The position numbers were made by a program, and so were the translations under genes. The notes beneath the pieces were generated by a model, which saw nothing but the letters and a program-made list of their open reading frames with translations, was not told the origin of the DNA and made no database searches. Positions 39,394 through 48,818 of a DNA stretch of 64,000 bases are shown piece after piece; position 1 is the first letter of the stretch; each line of letters starts with the position of its first letter. Origin of the DNA: CAYVUV01 sp964455095 (lineage in GTDB: Bacteria; Desulfobacterota; Binatia; HRBIN30; CADEER01); NCBI GenBank assembly GCA_964455095.1, contig CAYVUV010000356.1, positions 62,001 to 126,000 on the forward strand, read 5' to 3'.

Positions 39394-41103
39394 ATGGCAG
39401 TTGCGGCCAAATCCCTCGAAGCCCTCCTGATCGAGCAAGGCGCCATCTCCGAGGCGATTCTCGAGAAGGCGCGCGAGCGCCAGCGCGATGGGCGGCGGCT
39501 CGGTGACGTCCTGCAGGAGATGGGCGCCATCGATGGGAAGACCTGGGCCCAAGCCCTGGCGGGCCACTACGGATTGCCGTTCATCGAGCAGCTTCCCCAA
39601 GACGAGCATCCCGGCGAGTGGGTCGACACGCTGCCGATCAACTTCGCCAAGCGCTTCCAACTGCTGCCGGTCGGTCGCGATGGCGACGCGATCGTGCTCG
39701 CCACGGCCGATCCGTCGGCGCTCGGCCCGATCGACGACGTGCGGTTGCTGCTGCACAAGCCGGTGCGCGTCGTCGTCGCTCCGGGCGCGGTGATTCTCGA
39801 CGCCATCAACCGGGTCTACGACCTGGCCTCCGGGTCGGCTTCCGAGCTCATGGACGGCCTCGATGACGAGCGACTCGACCTCGTAGCGACGGAGTTCGAA
39901 GGCCCCGTCGACCTGCTCGACGCCGACGACGAGGCGCCGATCATCCGGCTGGTCAACTCGCTGCTGTTTCAGGCGGTGAAGGACCGCGCCAGCGACATTC
40001 ACATCGAGCCGTTCGAGCGCGACCTGTCGGTGCGTTTTCGCATCGACGGCATTCTCTACGACATCATCTCCCCGCCCAAGCGCTTCCAGCCGGTCATCAT
40101 CTCGCGCGTCAAGGTCATGTCCGGCCTCAACATCGCCGAGAAGCGCCTGCCGCAGGACGGGCGCATTCGCATCAAACTGGCCGGCAAGGACGTCGATATC
40201 CGCGTCTCCACCGTGCCGACCGCCCACGGCGAGCGCGTCGTCATGCGTTTGCTCGATCGCTCGTCGACCATCTTGCGCCTCAATGAGCTCGGCCTGGTCG
40301 GCAACAAGCACGAGGTGGTGGATCAGCTCATCCACCAGTCGCATGGCATCATCCTGGTCACCGGCCCCACCGGTAGCGGTAAGACGACGACGCTCTATGC
40401 GGCGTTGTCCAATATCAACACCAGCGACAAGAACATCATCACCATCGAGGATCCGATCGAGTACCAGCTGCACGGCGTCGGCCAGATTCAGGTCAATCCG
40501 CGCATCGAGCTGACCTTTGCCGGCGGTCTGCGCTCCATCCTGCGCCAAGACCCCGACGTCATCATGGTCGGCGAAATTCGCGACGTCGAGACAGCCAAGA
40601 TCGCCATCCAGGCGGCGTTGACCGGCCATCTCGTCTTCTCGACCCTGCACACCAACGACTCGTGCGGAGCCATCACCCGCCTGCTCGACATGGGCATCGA
40701 GCCGTTCCTGGTCTCGTCGTCGGTGATCGCGGTGATGGCCCAGCGCCTGGTACGCCGCGTCTGCCCGTCGTGTCGCGAGCCGTACCGCCCGTCGATGGAG
40801 GAGCTGCGCCAGCTCGGCCTCTCGTCCGATCGCCTCGAGGACCAGACCGTGTACCGGCCCGGCCCCGGATGCCCGGACTGCAAGCAGACCGGCTACCGCG
40901 GCCGCAGCGGCATTCACGAGCTGCTGGTCATCGACGACGAGGTGCGCAACCTGGTGATGCGCGCCGCCGACGCTGCCACCATCCGCCGTGCCGCGCAGGC
41001 CAAAGGCATGGCGTCGTTGCGCGAGGATGGGGCCGAGAAGGTGCTCGCCGGGATCACTACGGTCGAGGAGATTCTGCGCGTGACGCAAGAGGACCTGATC
41101 TAG
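39394..41103 (+). CDS. gspE: Type II secretion ATPase GspE
   Basis: The 569-aa cytoplasmic ATPase drives pseudopilus assembly. The N-terminal domain (SLEALLIEQGAISEAILEKA) binds GspL. The catalytic part has Walker A GPTGSGKT at 324-331, the Asp box (ITIEDPIEYQL), Walker B (DVIMVGEIRD) and the His box (STLHTND). A zinc tetracysteine element lies at C457, C460, C493 and C496. The start at 39394 has a weak ribosome-binding site and sits 4 nt after gspD, so it is likely coupled. Confidence 0.96.
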   Translation: MAVAAKSLEALLIEQGAISEAILEKARERQRDGRRLGDVLQEMGAIDGKTWAQALAGHYGLPFIEQLPQDEHPGEWVDTLPINFAKRFQLLPVGRDGDAIVLATADPSALGPIDDVRLLLHKPVRVVVAPGAVILDAINRVYDLASGSASELMDGLDDERLDLVATEFEGPVDLLDADDEAPIIRLVNSLLFQAVKDRASDIHIEPFERDLSVRFRIDGILYDIISPPKRFQPVIISRVKVMSGLNIAEKRLPQDGRIRIKLAGKDVDIRVSTVPTAHGERVVMRLLDRSSTILRLNELGLVGNKHEVVDQLIHQSHGIILVTGPTGSGKTTTLYAALSNINTSDKNIITIEDPIEYQLHGVGQIQVNPRIELTFAGGLRSILRQDPDVIMVGEIRDVETAKIAIQAALTGHLVFSTLHTNDSCGAITRLLDMGIEPFLVSSSVIAVMAQRLVRRVCPSCREPYRPSMEELRQLGLSSDRLEDQTVYRPGPGCPDCKQTGYRGRSGIHELLVIDDEVRNLVMRAADAATIRRAAQAKGMASLREDGAEKVLAGITTVEEILRVTQEDLI

Positions 41104-41159
41104 CCGGCGGGATGGCGATCGAATTTCGCCGTCGCGAATTGCGTCGAACATGACGGCCC

Positions 41160-42410
41160 ATGCCAGTCTACGCGTACAAAGGACTCAACGATAAGGGGCG
41201 CAATGTCGGTGGCATCATCGATGCCGACACCCCGAAGACCGCCCGGCTGAAGCTGCGGCGGATCGGCGTCTATCCCACCGACGTCATCGAAGAGCGCGAG
41301 CAGAAGGCCAAGGAGGAGGCGGGCGGCGCCGCCAACACGGTGGCCGGGCTCGACCTCGGCGGCTTGTTCGCGGCGCGCATCACGCCGCAGGACCTGTCGC
41401 TGATCACGCGCCAGCTGTCGACCCTCGTCGGAGCGGGCTTGCCGCTGGTCGAGTGCCTCGGCGCGCTCATCGAGCAGATCGACAACTCGCGGCAGAAACG
41501 CATTCTCTCGCAGGTGCGCCAACGCGTCGTGGAAGGCGGCACCCTGGCGGACGCGATGCAGGCGCACCCGCGCGTGTTCAACGACCTGTACGTCAACATG
41601 GTGCGCGCCGGCGAGGCGAGCGGCGCGCTCGACATCGTGCTCCTGCGCCTGGCCGACTATACGGAGCGCTCGGCCCTGCTGCGCAGCAAAGTGCGCGCGG
41701 CGCTGACCTACCCGGTCCTGATGGGCATCGCGAGCAGCGGCATTCTGCTCTTCCTCCTGTCCTACGTCGTGCCCAAGGTCACCCGCATCTTCACCGAGAG
41801 CAAGCAGACGCTGCCGACGATGACCGTCGTGCTGCTCGCGGTCAGCAACTTCGCCTCGAACTACTGGTGGTTGATCGTCGGGCTGGCGGTGGTCGCCGTC
41901 ATCGCCGTGCGGGTGTCGATGCGGACGGAGGCCGGTCTGCTGCGCTTCGACAATACCGTGCTGCGCATTCCGTACTTCGGCAAGGTCATCAAGAAAGTCG
42001 CCCTGGCCCGGTTCGCGCGCACGTTGTCGACGTTGCTGGTCGGGGGCATTCCGCTCCTGCACGCGCTCGACATCGTCAAGCACGTGGTGATGAACTCGGT
42101 GCTGAAGAATGCCATCGAGGAAGGGCGCACCAGCATCCGCGAAGGACAGAGCGTGGCCGAGCCACTCAAGCGCAGCGGCCACTTCCCGCCCTTGCTCGTG
42201 CATATGATCGCCGTCGGCGAGAAGAGCGGCGAGCTCGAGCAGATGCTGTCGCGCGCCGCCGACGCCTACGACAACGAAGTCGAAGCCTCGGTCTCGGCCT
42301 TGAGCAGCATCATGGAACCGATGATGATCATCTTCATGGGCGGCGTCGTGCTGTTCATCGTGATGGCCATCCTTCTGCCGATCTTCCAGCTCAACGAGAT
42401 GGTCAAGTAA
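41160..42410 (+). CDS. gspF: Type II secretion platform protein GspF
   Basis: The 416-aa inner-membrane protein has the two repeated cytoplasmic GspF domains (ITRQLSTLVGAGLPLVECL and VALARFARTLSTLLVGGIPL) and three hydrophobic segments at about 185-205, 237-253 and 385-410. It forms the rotary platform over GspE. Length is normal. A 56-bp gap from gspE contains no terminator. Confidence 0.95.
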   Translation: MPVYAYKGLNDKGRNVGGIIDADTPKTARLKLRRIGVYPTDVIEEREQKAKEEAGGAANTVAGLDLGGLFAARITPQDLSLITRQLSTLVGAGLPLVECLGALIEQIDNSRQKRILSQVRQRVVEGGTLADAMQAHPRVFNDLYVNMVRAGEASGALDIVLLRLADYTERSALLRSKVRAALTYPVLMGIASSGILLFLLSYVVPKVTRIFTESKQTLPTMTVVLLAVSNFASNYWWLIVGLAVVAVIAVRVSMRTEAGLLRFDNTVLRIPYFGKVIKKVALARFARTLSTLLVGGIPLLHALDIVKHVVMNSVLKNAIEEGRTSIREGQSVAEPLKRSGHFPPLLVHMIAVGEKSGELEQMLSRAADAYDNEVEASVSALSSIMEPMMIIFMGGVVLFIVMAILLPIFQLNEMVK

Positions 42411-42433
42411 GCGCTGCCCCCGAGTTGGAGGAT

Positions 42434-42859
42434 ATGACAATGCGTCGCGGTTCACTACAAGCTGGATTCACCCTCATCGAGATCATGGTCGTGGTGTTCA
42501 TCCTCGGCCTGCTCGTCACCCTGGTGGCGCCGCGCATCATCGGCCGCACCGATGAGGCGCGCGTGACCAAGGCGCGCGCCGACATCAAGGCGATCGAGGA
42601 ATCGCTGCACCTCTTCAAGCTCGACAACGGCTTCTACCCGTCGACGGCCGAGGGGCTGCAGGCGCTGATCACGCCGCCGCCGCGGGCGCGCAAGTTCAAC
42701 CCCGACGGCTACCTCGACAAGATGCCGGTCGACCCGTGGCAGAACGAGTATATCTACGCCAGCAATGGCCGCGACATCGTGATCAAGTCGTTTGGCGCCG
42801 ACGGCGTCGAGGGCGGTGAAGCCTACAACGCCGACATCGACAACTTCAGCGATCGATGA
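42434..42859 (+). CDS. gspG: Major pseudopilin GspG
   Basis: The 141-aa prepilin has a short leader ending QAG, then the FTLIEIMVVVFILGLLVTL helix with the conserved Glu5. The C-terminal domain shows the calcium-binding loop region of major pseudopilins (DPWQNEYIYASNGRDIVIKSFGADG). It polymerises into the piston of the type II system after cleavage by a prepilin peptidase, which is not encoded in this window. GGAGG precedes the start. Confidence 0.96.
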   Translation: MTMRRGSLQAGFTLIEIMVVVFILGLLVTLVAPRIIGRTDEARVTKARADIKAIEESLHLFKLDNGFYPSTAEGLQALITPPPRARKFNPDGYLDKMPVDPWQNEYIYASNGRDIVIKSFGADGVEGGEAYNADIDNFSDR

Positions 42860-43443
42860 TGGCCGCGCCCCCATCGCACGCGCCGGCCCGGCTCCGCGCC
42901 GGCGGCCGGCGCGGCCGCACGGGGGGCACGGCTGGCTTCACGCTGATCGAGATCGGCCTGGTGATCCTGGTCATCGGGGTCGTGCTGGGATTGATCATCC
43001 CGCGCTTGCGCGACCAATCGCACAGTGAGCTGGTGTCGCATGCGCGCAAGCTCGCCGTCACGATTCGGTTCCTGCGCAATGAGGCCATCCTGAGTGGGCG
43101 CACCTACCGGCTCAACTACGATCTCGACCAGCAGCGCTACTGGGCGACCTCGGCCGATGCCGACAGCGATCCCGAGAGCGGCAACTTCGTGCGCGAGAGC
43201 GGCGTCCTCGCCAAGGGCGTCACCTTGCCGCCGCCGGTCGGCATCTCGGACGTTACCTTGCCGCTGATCGCCGGCAAGCTGCAGACGGGCATCGCGTACA
43301 CGCATTTCTACCCCGATGGGTACGTCGACCTCACCATCCTGCACATCGACAACGGGCAGGATGCCTACACGCTGCGGATCGATTCGCTTTCCGGCCGTGT
43401 GTACCTGACGGCTGGCTACCAGGACTTTGACTACGCTGCGTGA
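42856..43443 (+). CDS. gspH: Minor pseudopilin GspH
   Basis: The ATG overlaps the gspG stop (ATGA). The 195-aa protein has an unusually long, Arg/Gly-rich leader of about 27 residues ending TAG before FTLIEIGLVILVIGVVLGLI. The globular part is beta-rich with no other motif. GspH sits below the pseudopilus tip. The long leader is odd but the cleavage motif is intact; a downstream start is possible. Confidence 0.88.
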   Translation: MMAAPPSHAPARLRAGGRRGRTGGTAGFTLIEIGLVILVIGVVLGLIIPRLRDQSHSELVSHARKLAVTIRFLRNEAILSGRTYRLNYDLDQQRYWATSADADSDPESGNFVRESGVLAKGVTLPPPVGISDVTLPLIAGKLQTGIAYTHFYPDGYVDLTILHIDNGQDAYTLRIDSLSGRVYLTAGYQDFDYAA

Positions 43444-43843
43444 CGCCGCCGGCCGGTCCGCCCACGGTACCCGTGCCGGTTTCACCCTGCTCGAGGTGAT
43501 GGTGGCGCTGACCGTCGTCGCCTTCGCCTTCGTCGGCCTGCTCGGGCTCCACAACCGCAATCTGGCCCTCGTCGGTCGCGATCAAGAACTGACCCGCGCG
43601 GTGCTCCTCGGCCGGCAGATCATCACTGAAATGGAGCTGGTGGAACAGTTTCCCGATGTCGGAACCTCGAACGGCGAGTTCGCCAACGCCCCCGGTTTCA
43701 TGTGGGAGCGCGAGGTGACGGAGACCGAATTGCCAGCCGTGCACCGTGTGCTGGTGCGCGTCATCTGGGACGAGCGCATCCCCAACGCCTGCGAGCTGCT
43801 GTACTTCATCCGAGATCGCCGTGAACCAGAACAACTCCAGTAA
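43427..43843 (+). CDS. gspI: Minor pseudopilin GspI
   Basis: The 138-aa protein overlaps gspH by 17 bp and appears to start at a TTG (43427). The leader ends RAG before FTLLEVMVALTVVAFAFVGLLG, with Glu5 retained. The remainder (LGRQIITEMELVEQ to IRDRREPEQLQ) matches GspI in length and pattern. GspI nucleates the tip complex with GspJ and GspK. Confidence 0.9.
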   Translation: MTTLRDAAGRSAHGTRAGFTLLEVMVALTVVAFAFVGLLGLHNRNLALVGRDQELTRAVLLGRQIITEMELVEQFPDVGTSNGEFANAPGFMWEREVTETELPAVHRVLVRVIWDERIPNACELLYFIRDRREPEQLQ

Positions 43844-44675
43844 CCGCCGCGAGCGTGGCTTCACGCTGATCGAGATCCTGCTTGCCGTGGTCATCCTCGG
43901 CATCATTCTGGTCACCGTGTACGGGTCGCTCTCCCGCACCATCAACTCCAAAGACACGGCGGAAGAGCGCGCCGAGCTCTACGCCAGCGGCCGCGAGGCG
44001 GTGCTGAAGATGGCGAGTGAGATCGAGACCGCCATCACGCCGCTGTCGGGCGATCGCGTGTACTTCCGCGGCACTGCTGGCCCGGCGCCGACGATCGAGT
44101 TCATCGCTATGAACCGCGGCGGCTACGGGCTCAACCGCGTGCGCCCTGGCCGCGTGCTGATCGCCTATACGCTCGATCCGGTTCCCAAGCGCCGCGGCAT
44201 CTTCGCCCTGCGGCGCGAGGAGCACCTGTTTGCGGCCCTGCTCGCCGAGGCCGACGGCATCGAGCCTGTGGTCGACGAGGAAGACGAGGAAGATCCGGCG
44301 CCGAAGGCGATCGCGACCTATTTACTCGACTGCCCCGATATGCCCAACGAAATCGACCTGCCGGGGAGCTGCATCCGCATCGTCGGCCTCACGTTTCGCT
44401 ATTTCGATCAGGCGCTGGGTCAGTGGACCGACGCCTGGGACAGCACGGTCGAGGACACGGCGATGTACCGCCGTCTGCCGTCGGCGGTGGAGATCTCATT
44501 GGTCCTGGCCGACGACGACGGCGGCCAATTCACCAGTGACTTCAGCACCATCGTCGACCTGCCGCTGTCCGAAGGGCAACCCACGCCATCGATTGGTGGA
44601 GGCTCCCCCGCGCAAGACGACAATGCAGACGACGACGGCGAAGCCGATCTCGAGGACGAGCCGGGGGACGAATGA
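43821..44675 (+). CDS. gspJ: Minor pseudopilin GspJ
   Basis: A GTG at 43821 overlaps the gspI end by 23 bp. The 284-aa protein has the leader VNQNNSSNRRERG and then FTLIEILLAVVILGIILVTV. The globular domain is followed by an acidic, Asp/Glu-rich C-terminal tail (DDNADDDGEADLEDEPGDE) that is longer than usual and may bind calcium. GspJ is part of the pseudopilus tip. Confidence 0.92.
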   Translation: MNQNNSSNRRERGFTLIEILLAVVILGIILVTVYGSLSRTINSKDTAEERAELYASGREAVLKMASEIETAITPLSGDRVYFRGTAGPAPTIEFIAMNRGGYGLNRVRPGRVLIAYTLDPVPKRRGIFALRREEHLFAALLAEADGIEPVVDEEDEEDPAPKAIATYLLDCPDMPNEIDLPGSCIRIVGLTFRYFDQALGQWTDAWDSTVEDTAMYRRLPSAVEISLVLADDDGGQFTSDFSTIVDLPLSEGQPTPSIGGGSPAQDDNADDDGEADLEDEPGDE

Positions 44676-45787
44676 GGTCCGCTCGCCGTCAATCAGGACC
44701 GGCCCATCGCGGCGCGCTGCGCAGCGAGCGCGGCATCGCGTTGATCATCGTGCTGTCCATCGTCGCGCTGCTGACGATTACCGTTACCGAGTTCACCTAC
44801 AGCGTGCAGCTCGATCAGCACCGCGTGCGCAACGCCGTGCACGCCCTGCAGGCCAGCTTGCTGGCGCGCTCGGGGATCAACATCGCCGAGGGCTTCTTGA
44901 TGCTCGACGAGGAAGGAGCCTGGGACGGCTTCACCGAGCAGTGGTGGCTGGACCTCGACGAGTTCTGCCGCAGCCTCGAGATCAGCGACACGATGCACAT
45001 TCAGTGCAAGGTCGAGGACGAGAGCGGCAAGATCAACGTCAACCTGACCCGCACTCGACCGACGCCGCCGAACGCCGAGGGCAACCTCAAGACGCGCGAT
45101 GCGTTTCTGCGCGACGCGCTGCGGAGAATGTTCGAGGCGCACGGAATCAAGGTCGAGCTGGTCGATGATTTGAAGGATTACTGGCTGAAGGAGCCGACCG
45201 TCGGCGCGGACGGGCGGTTGCAGGCGATTCCCGCTTTCGGCTCGCTCGAGGACTTTGGCGCCACGTTCGGCATTCCCACACCGCTACTGCACCGGCTGCG
45301 CCCGCTCTTGACGGCTCAGCCGGCCAACGTGCTGGGCGCGATCAACATCAACACCGCCCCACCCGAGGTGTTGGCCGCGGTGGTCAACGATCCGCAGGTC
45401 GTGTCGGATATCCTGGCCAAACAGGGCGAGGAGGAACCGTTCATCAACGCGGGGGCCATCAAGGGGGCGTTGGGCAGCATCGAAGACGCGAACGTGATCG
45501 CGCAGCTGTTCAACGTGCGCAGCAGTCTGTTCCGGCTGCAGGCGAGCGCGTTGACCAACGTCGATCCGAGCGACCCGGAGAGTGGAGGCATCGGTCAGAC
45601 CTTGAGCGTTCTGGTCGCTCGCCGGGTCGATCCGCGGCGCAAGCCGACCGACCGCGAGGGGCCCGGCTGGACTTTACGCCCGTTGGACTGGCAAGTTGAG
45701 GGTGGGGCGCGACTCTTGCTGCATCCCGAGGCGGACGATTCGCGCGAGAACCTCGACGTAGGCGACGAGATGGACAACGGCGGCTGA
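44672..45787 (+). CDS. gspK: Pseudopilus tip protein GspK
   Basis: The ATG overlaps the gspJ stop (ATGA). The 371-aa protein has a leader ending SERG and the helix IALIIVLSIVALLTITVTEF; it lacks Glu5, as GspK proteins do. The SAM-like helical insertion of GspK follows (LINVNTAPPEVLAAV-type segment, here ININ TAPPEVLAAVV). It caps the pseudopilus. Confidence 0.93.
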   Translation: MRSARRQSGPAHRGALRSERGIALIIVLSIVALLTITVTEFTYSVQLDQHRVRNAVHALQASLLARSGINIAEGFLMLDEEGAWDGFTEQWWLDLDEFCRSLEISDTMHIQCKVEDESGKINVNLTRTRPTPPNAEGNLKTRDAFLRDALRRMFEAHGIKVELVDDLKDYWLKEPTVGADGRLQAIPAFGSLEDFGATFGIPTPLLHRLRPLLTAQPANVLGAININTAPPEVLAAVVNDPQVVSDILAKQGEEEPFINAGAIKGALGSIEDANVIAQLFNVRSSLFRLQASALTNVDPSDPESGGIGQTLSVLVARRVDPRRKPTDREGPGWTLRPLDWQVEGGARLLLHPEADDSRENLDVGDEMDNGG

Positions 45788-47286
45788 TGGCTCAACGGAT
45801 TTTTGCACTCGAAATCGGGGCCTCGGAGCTCAAGGCGGCGGTCGTCGAGACCAGCTTTCGCGACTACCGCGTGACCGGATTCTTTCGCGAGCCGGTGGTG
45901 CACGATGGCGGCGGCGCCGAACAAGTGCGCCGCTTTATCGAGCAGCACACCGAAGCCGGCGACACCGTGCTCTCGGCGCTGCCCGGCGATCGCGTCACGT
46001 GGCGTACGTTCTTTCTGCCGTTCCGCGACCGCAAGCGCCTCGAGCGCACGATCCCCTTCGAGCTCGAGAGCAGCGTGCCGTTCGGGCTGGACGAGGTCGT
46101 CGTCGACTATCAGGTGCTGCACCGCGACAAGGCCGGCACGACGGTGCTGGCCGCGCTGGTGCCCAAGGCCGAGGTCGCACGGCATCTCGAGCTGCTGCAG
46201 GGGGCCGGGGCCGACCCCAAGATCGTCGATCTGGGTCCGCTCGCGACGCTGAATGCCTTGAGCCTGGTGCCCGATCTGCCGCCGACCTTTGCCTTCCTCG
46301 ACTGCGGGCTGGGGATCACCACGGTCGCGCTGTACCGCAACGGCGAGCTCGCCGGCCTGCGCACGCTGACGCGCCAGAGCCCGGTGGCTGCCGCCCATAC
46401 CAACGGCAGCGGCGGCGCCGCCGCCGAGAGCGGTGTTGCCGATTTGATCGGCGAGGTGCGGTGGACGCTGTTGGCGCTCAACGGCGCCCCGCTCGACGAC
46501 GACCTGCCGTGCTACCTGGCGGGCGAATCGGCGGCCCTCGACGCGCTCGAGCGCGGGTTGCAGTCGGTGGTGCCGGGCGCCTTGCACCGCCTCGACCGGC
46601 TGCACCTGCGCGGTATGAACGGGGAAGCGGGCGGATCGGCCTCTTCGTTTACCTCCAGCCTGGGGCTGGCGTTGCGCGAGGTCGCGCCGTCCAATGCGCT
46701 CGGGGTGAACTTTCGGCGCGGCGAGTTCACATTCCACCGCAGTCAACAGGAGCTGCGCCGCGCGCTGCGCGGCGTGGCCGCGTTGGCGGCGGTGGTCCTG
46801 GCGTTGACGGTTGCCGATCTCTTCCTCGAGTACCGCCAGATGGCCGATCGGGTGGCCGCGATCGAAACACAGGAGCGCAAGGTGTTTCGCGCCACGCTGC
46901 CCGATGTACCGGCAAGTGGCGACTTGCGCGGCCAACTGCAGGCCGAGATCGACGCCTTGCGCAGCCGGGTCACGTTGCTCAGCGACGTCGTGCCGGTGAG
47001 CACCTCGACCAGCGTCGACGTGTTGCGCGCCATCGCCGCGGCGATCCCGCCGAAGACGCGCGTCGACTGCGACGAGTACACCATGGACCCCGACGCGGTG
47101 CGCATTCGCGCCAACACCGAGACCTACGACTCGGTCGACGCGATCAAGCAGGAACTGCTCAACACCGGCTTCTTCAAGGATGTGCAGGTCAAGAACGCCA
47201 AGGCGGCGAAAGAGGGCGGCGGCGTGGACTTTCAGGTGACCCTGGATCTGGCGAAGACCTTCGGCGCGCGCAAGGAGCACCCATGA
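45787..47286 (+). CDS. gspL: Type II secretion assembly protein GspL
   Basis: The start overlaps the gspK stop (TGATG). The 499-aa protein has an actin-like cytoplasmic domain (MAQRIFALEIGASELKAAVVE; FLDCGLGITTVALYRNGEL) that binds GspE, one transmembrane helix at about 328-348, and a periplasmic ferredoxin-like domain (residues ~380-495). It resembles a PilM-PilN fusion, as GspL does. It recruits the ATPase to the membrane platform. Confidence 0.9.
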   Translation: MAQRIFALEIGASELKAAVVETSFRDYRVTGFFREPVVHDGGGAEQVRRFIEQHTEAGDTVLSALPGDRVTWRTFFLPFRDRKRLERTIPFELESSVPFGLDEVVVDYQVLHRDKAGTTVLAALVPKAEVARHLELLQGAGADPKIVDLGPLATLNALSLVPDLPPTFAFLDCGLGITTVALYRNGELAGLRTLTRQSPVAAAHTNGSGGAAAESGVADLIGEVRWTLLALNGAPLDDDLPCYLAGESAALDALERGLQSVVPGALHRLDRLHLRGMNGEAGGSASSFTSSLGLALREVAPSNALGVNFRRGEFTFHRSQQELRRALRGVAALAAVVLALTVADLFLEYRQMADRVAAIETQERKVFRATLPDVPASGDLRGQLQAEIDALRSRVTLLSDVVPVSTSTSVDVLRAIAAAIPPKTRVDCDEYTMDPDAVRIRANTETYDSVDAIKQELLNTGFFKDVQVKNAKAAKEGGGVDFQVTLDLAKTFGARKEHP

Positions 47287-47849
47287 AGTTCGACTGGCGC
47301 CAGCTCTTCTCCTTCTATCAGCGCCTGTCGCCGCGCGAGCGCATGCTGCTCGGCCTGGCGGGTGGGGCGATGCTGGTGATCGGCCTCTATGCCCTGGTGT
47401 GGGAGCCGCTGGCGCAGGGACGCGAGCTGCTCGGGCGGCGCATCGCGCAGAAAGAGCGCGAGCTCGGCGAGCTGCAGGAAATGCGCATCGCCTACCTCGA
47501 GCTGCTGCGCCAGGCCGAGGCCAGTCAGGCGGTGCTCGACAAGGCGGACGCGAAGTTCGCGCTGTTCCCCTTCATCGAAGCAACCGTGTCGCAGGTCGTC
47601 GGGCGCGAGCGCATTGCCTCGATGAACCCGCAGAACAAGGACATCAGCGATGCCTACCGCGAAGACTCGGTGGAGTTGAAGCTGACCGACATCGAGCTCG
47701 CGCAATTGGTGGACATGCTGTACCGCATCGAGAAGGGGCCGCATCCGCTGCGCGTCACCCGCCTGCAGCTCAAGAAGCGCTTTCGCGATCCGCACAAATT
47801 CGACATCACGGCGACCGTGGCGATGCTGCACCCGAAGAATCCCGCCTGA
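47283..47849 (+). CDS. gspM: Type II secretion protein GspM
   Basis: AAGGAG precedes the ATG, which overlaps the gspL stop. The 188-aa protein has a short cytoplasmic tail, one transmembrane helix (~21-40), a coiled coil (RRIAQKERELGELQEMRIAY) and a periplasmic ferredoxin-like domain. GspM stabilises GspL in the platform. Confidence 0.9.
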   Translation: MKFDWRQLFSFYQRLSPRERMLLGLAGGAMLVIGLYALVWEPLAQGRELLGRRIAQKERELGELQEMRIAYLELLRQAEASQAVLDKADAKFALFPFIEATVSQVVGRERIASMNPQNKDISDAYREDSVELKLTDIELAQLVDMLYRIEKGPHPLRVTRLQLKKRFRDPHKFDITATVAMLHPKNPA

Positions 47850-48769
47850 TGCGCTTACCGGCTCTTCGTCTGTCGCTGCCGCGTCCGTCCTTCGACTGGC
47901 TCGAAGGGTTCGACGGCCGTCGCTTCCTGCTCTACGGGCTGTATACGGTCGTGCTGTTCGTGGTGTTCTCGATCGCGAACTTCCCGCACGACATGATCTT
48001 GCAGCGCGCCTTGCGCGCCTTCGATCTCGGCCCGGTGCAACTCGCCGTCGGGCAGGCGCGCTTCGCCTGGTGGAACGGCTATGAGCTGCGCAAGGTGGCG
48101 CTCACCCAGCGCGGGGCGCCCGACTTGCCGCCGCTGCTCGAGAGCAGCAGTCTCTATCTCCGGCCCGGCTACGACGGCCTGATCCGTGGCCAGCTGTCGT
48201 CGGTGATGGCGCACGGGCTCATGTACGGCGGCGCGGTCGATGCGAGCTTCAGTCGCGGCGACGGGCTGATGCACGCCACGCTGCAGTTGAGCGATTTGCA
48301 GATCGGACGCTACCCGCTGATCGTCAACCTGCTCGAAGAGGGCCAGATCGGCGGGGTGTTGTCGGGCACGGTGAGCTTCGAGAACCGCGGTGCCGACCCC
48401 AGCGGCGGGCGCGCCGCCGGGGAGCTCGAGATCGCGGGCGCGAGTATCGAGGGGGCCAAGATCAGGGGCCTGGCGCTTCCCCCGTTCACCTGGGACAGCC
48501 TGTCGGCCAAGTTCTCCGTGCAGGGCAGCCGCCTCGATATCGAGGAGCTGCGCGGCGACGGCCCGTGCAAGCTCAGCGGACAGGGCCAGATCGTCGTGCG
48601 CAGCCCGCTGGCCGACAGCGTGCTCAACCTGCGTGTCAGCGTCGTGCCCGGGGCCGATTGCCCGGAGGCGGTCAAGCTCGCGCTGAGCGTCGTGCCGCGA
48701 CCGCCCAACGCGCGGCCTGATGCCCCCATCGTCATCAGCGGCACGCTGGCCAATCCGCGCACCCGCTGA
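47849..48769 (+). CDS. gspN: Type II secretion protein GspN
   Basis: The ATG overlaps the gspM stop (TGATG). The 306-aa protein has one N-terminal membrane helix (RRFLLYGLYTVVLFVVFSIAN) and a beta-rich periplasmic domain of AsmA-like repeats (LQLSDLQIGRYPLIVNLLEEG onwards). This is the long GspN form of deltaproteobacteria, whose precise role is unclear. It ends the secretion operon; the selenoprotein gene starts 49 bp later. Confidence 0.85.
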   Translation: MRLPALRLSLPRPSFDWLEGFDGRRFLLYGLYTVVLFVVFSIANFPHDMILQRALRAFDLGPVQLAVGQARFAWWNGYELRKVALTQRGAPDLPPLLESSSLYLRPGYDGLIRGQLSSVMAHGLMYGGAVDASFSRGDGLMHATLQLSDLQIGRYPLIVNLLEEGQIGGVLSGTVSFENRGADPSGGRAAGELEIAGASIEGAKIRGLALPPFTWDSLSAKFSVQGSRLDIEELRGDGPCKLSGQGQIVVRSPLADSVLNLRVSVVPGADCPEAVKLALSVVPRPPNARPDAPIVISGTLANPRTR

Positions 48770-48818
48770 CCGCTGTCGCCCGGTTCCGCTGCGCGCCGTT
48801 TTTCGCTACAGACGGTGC

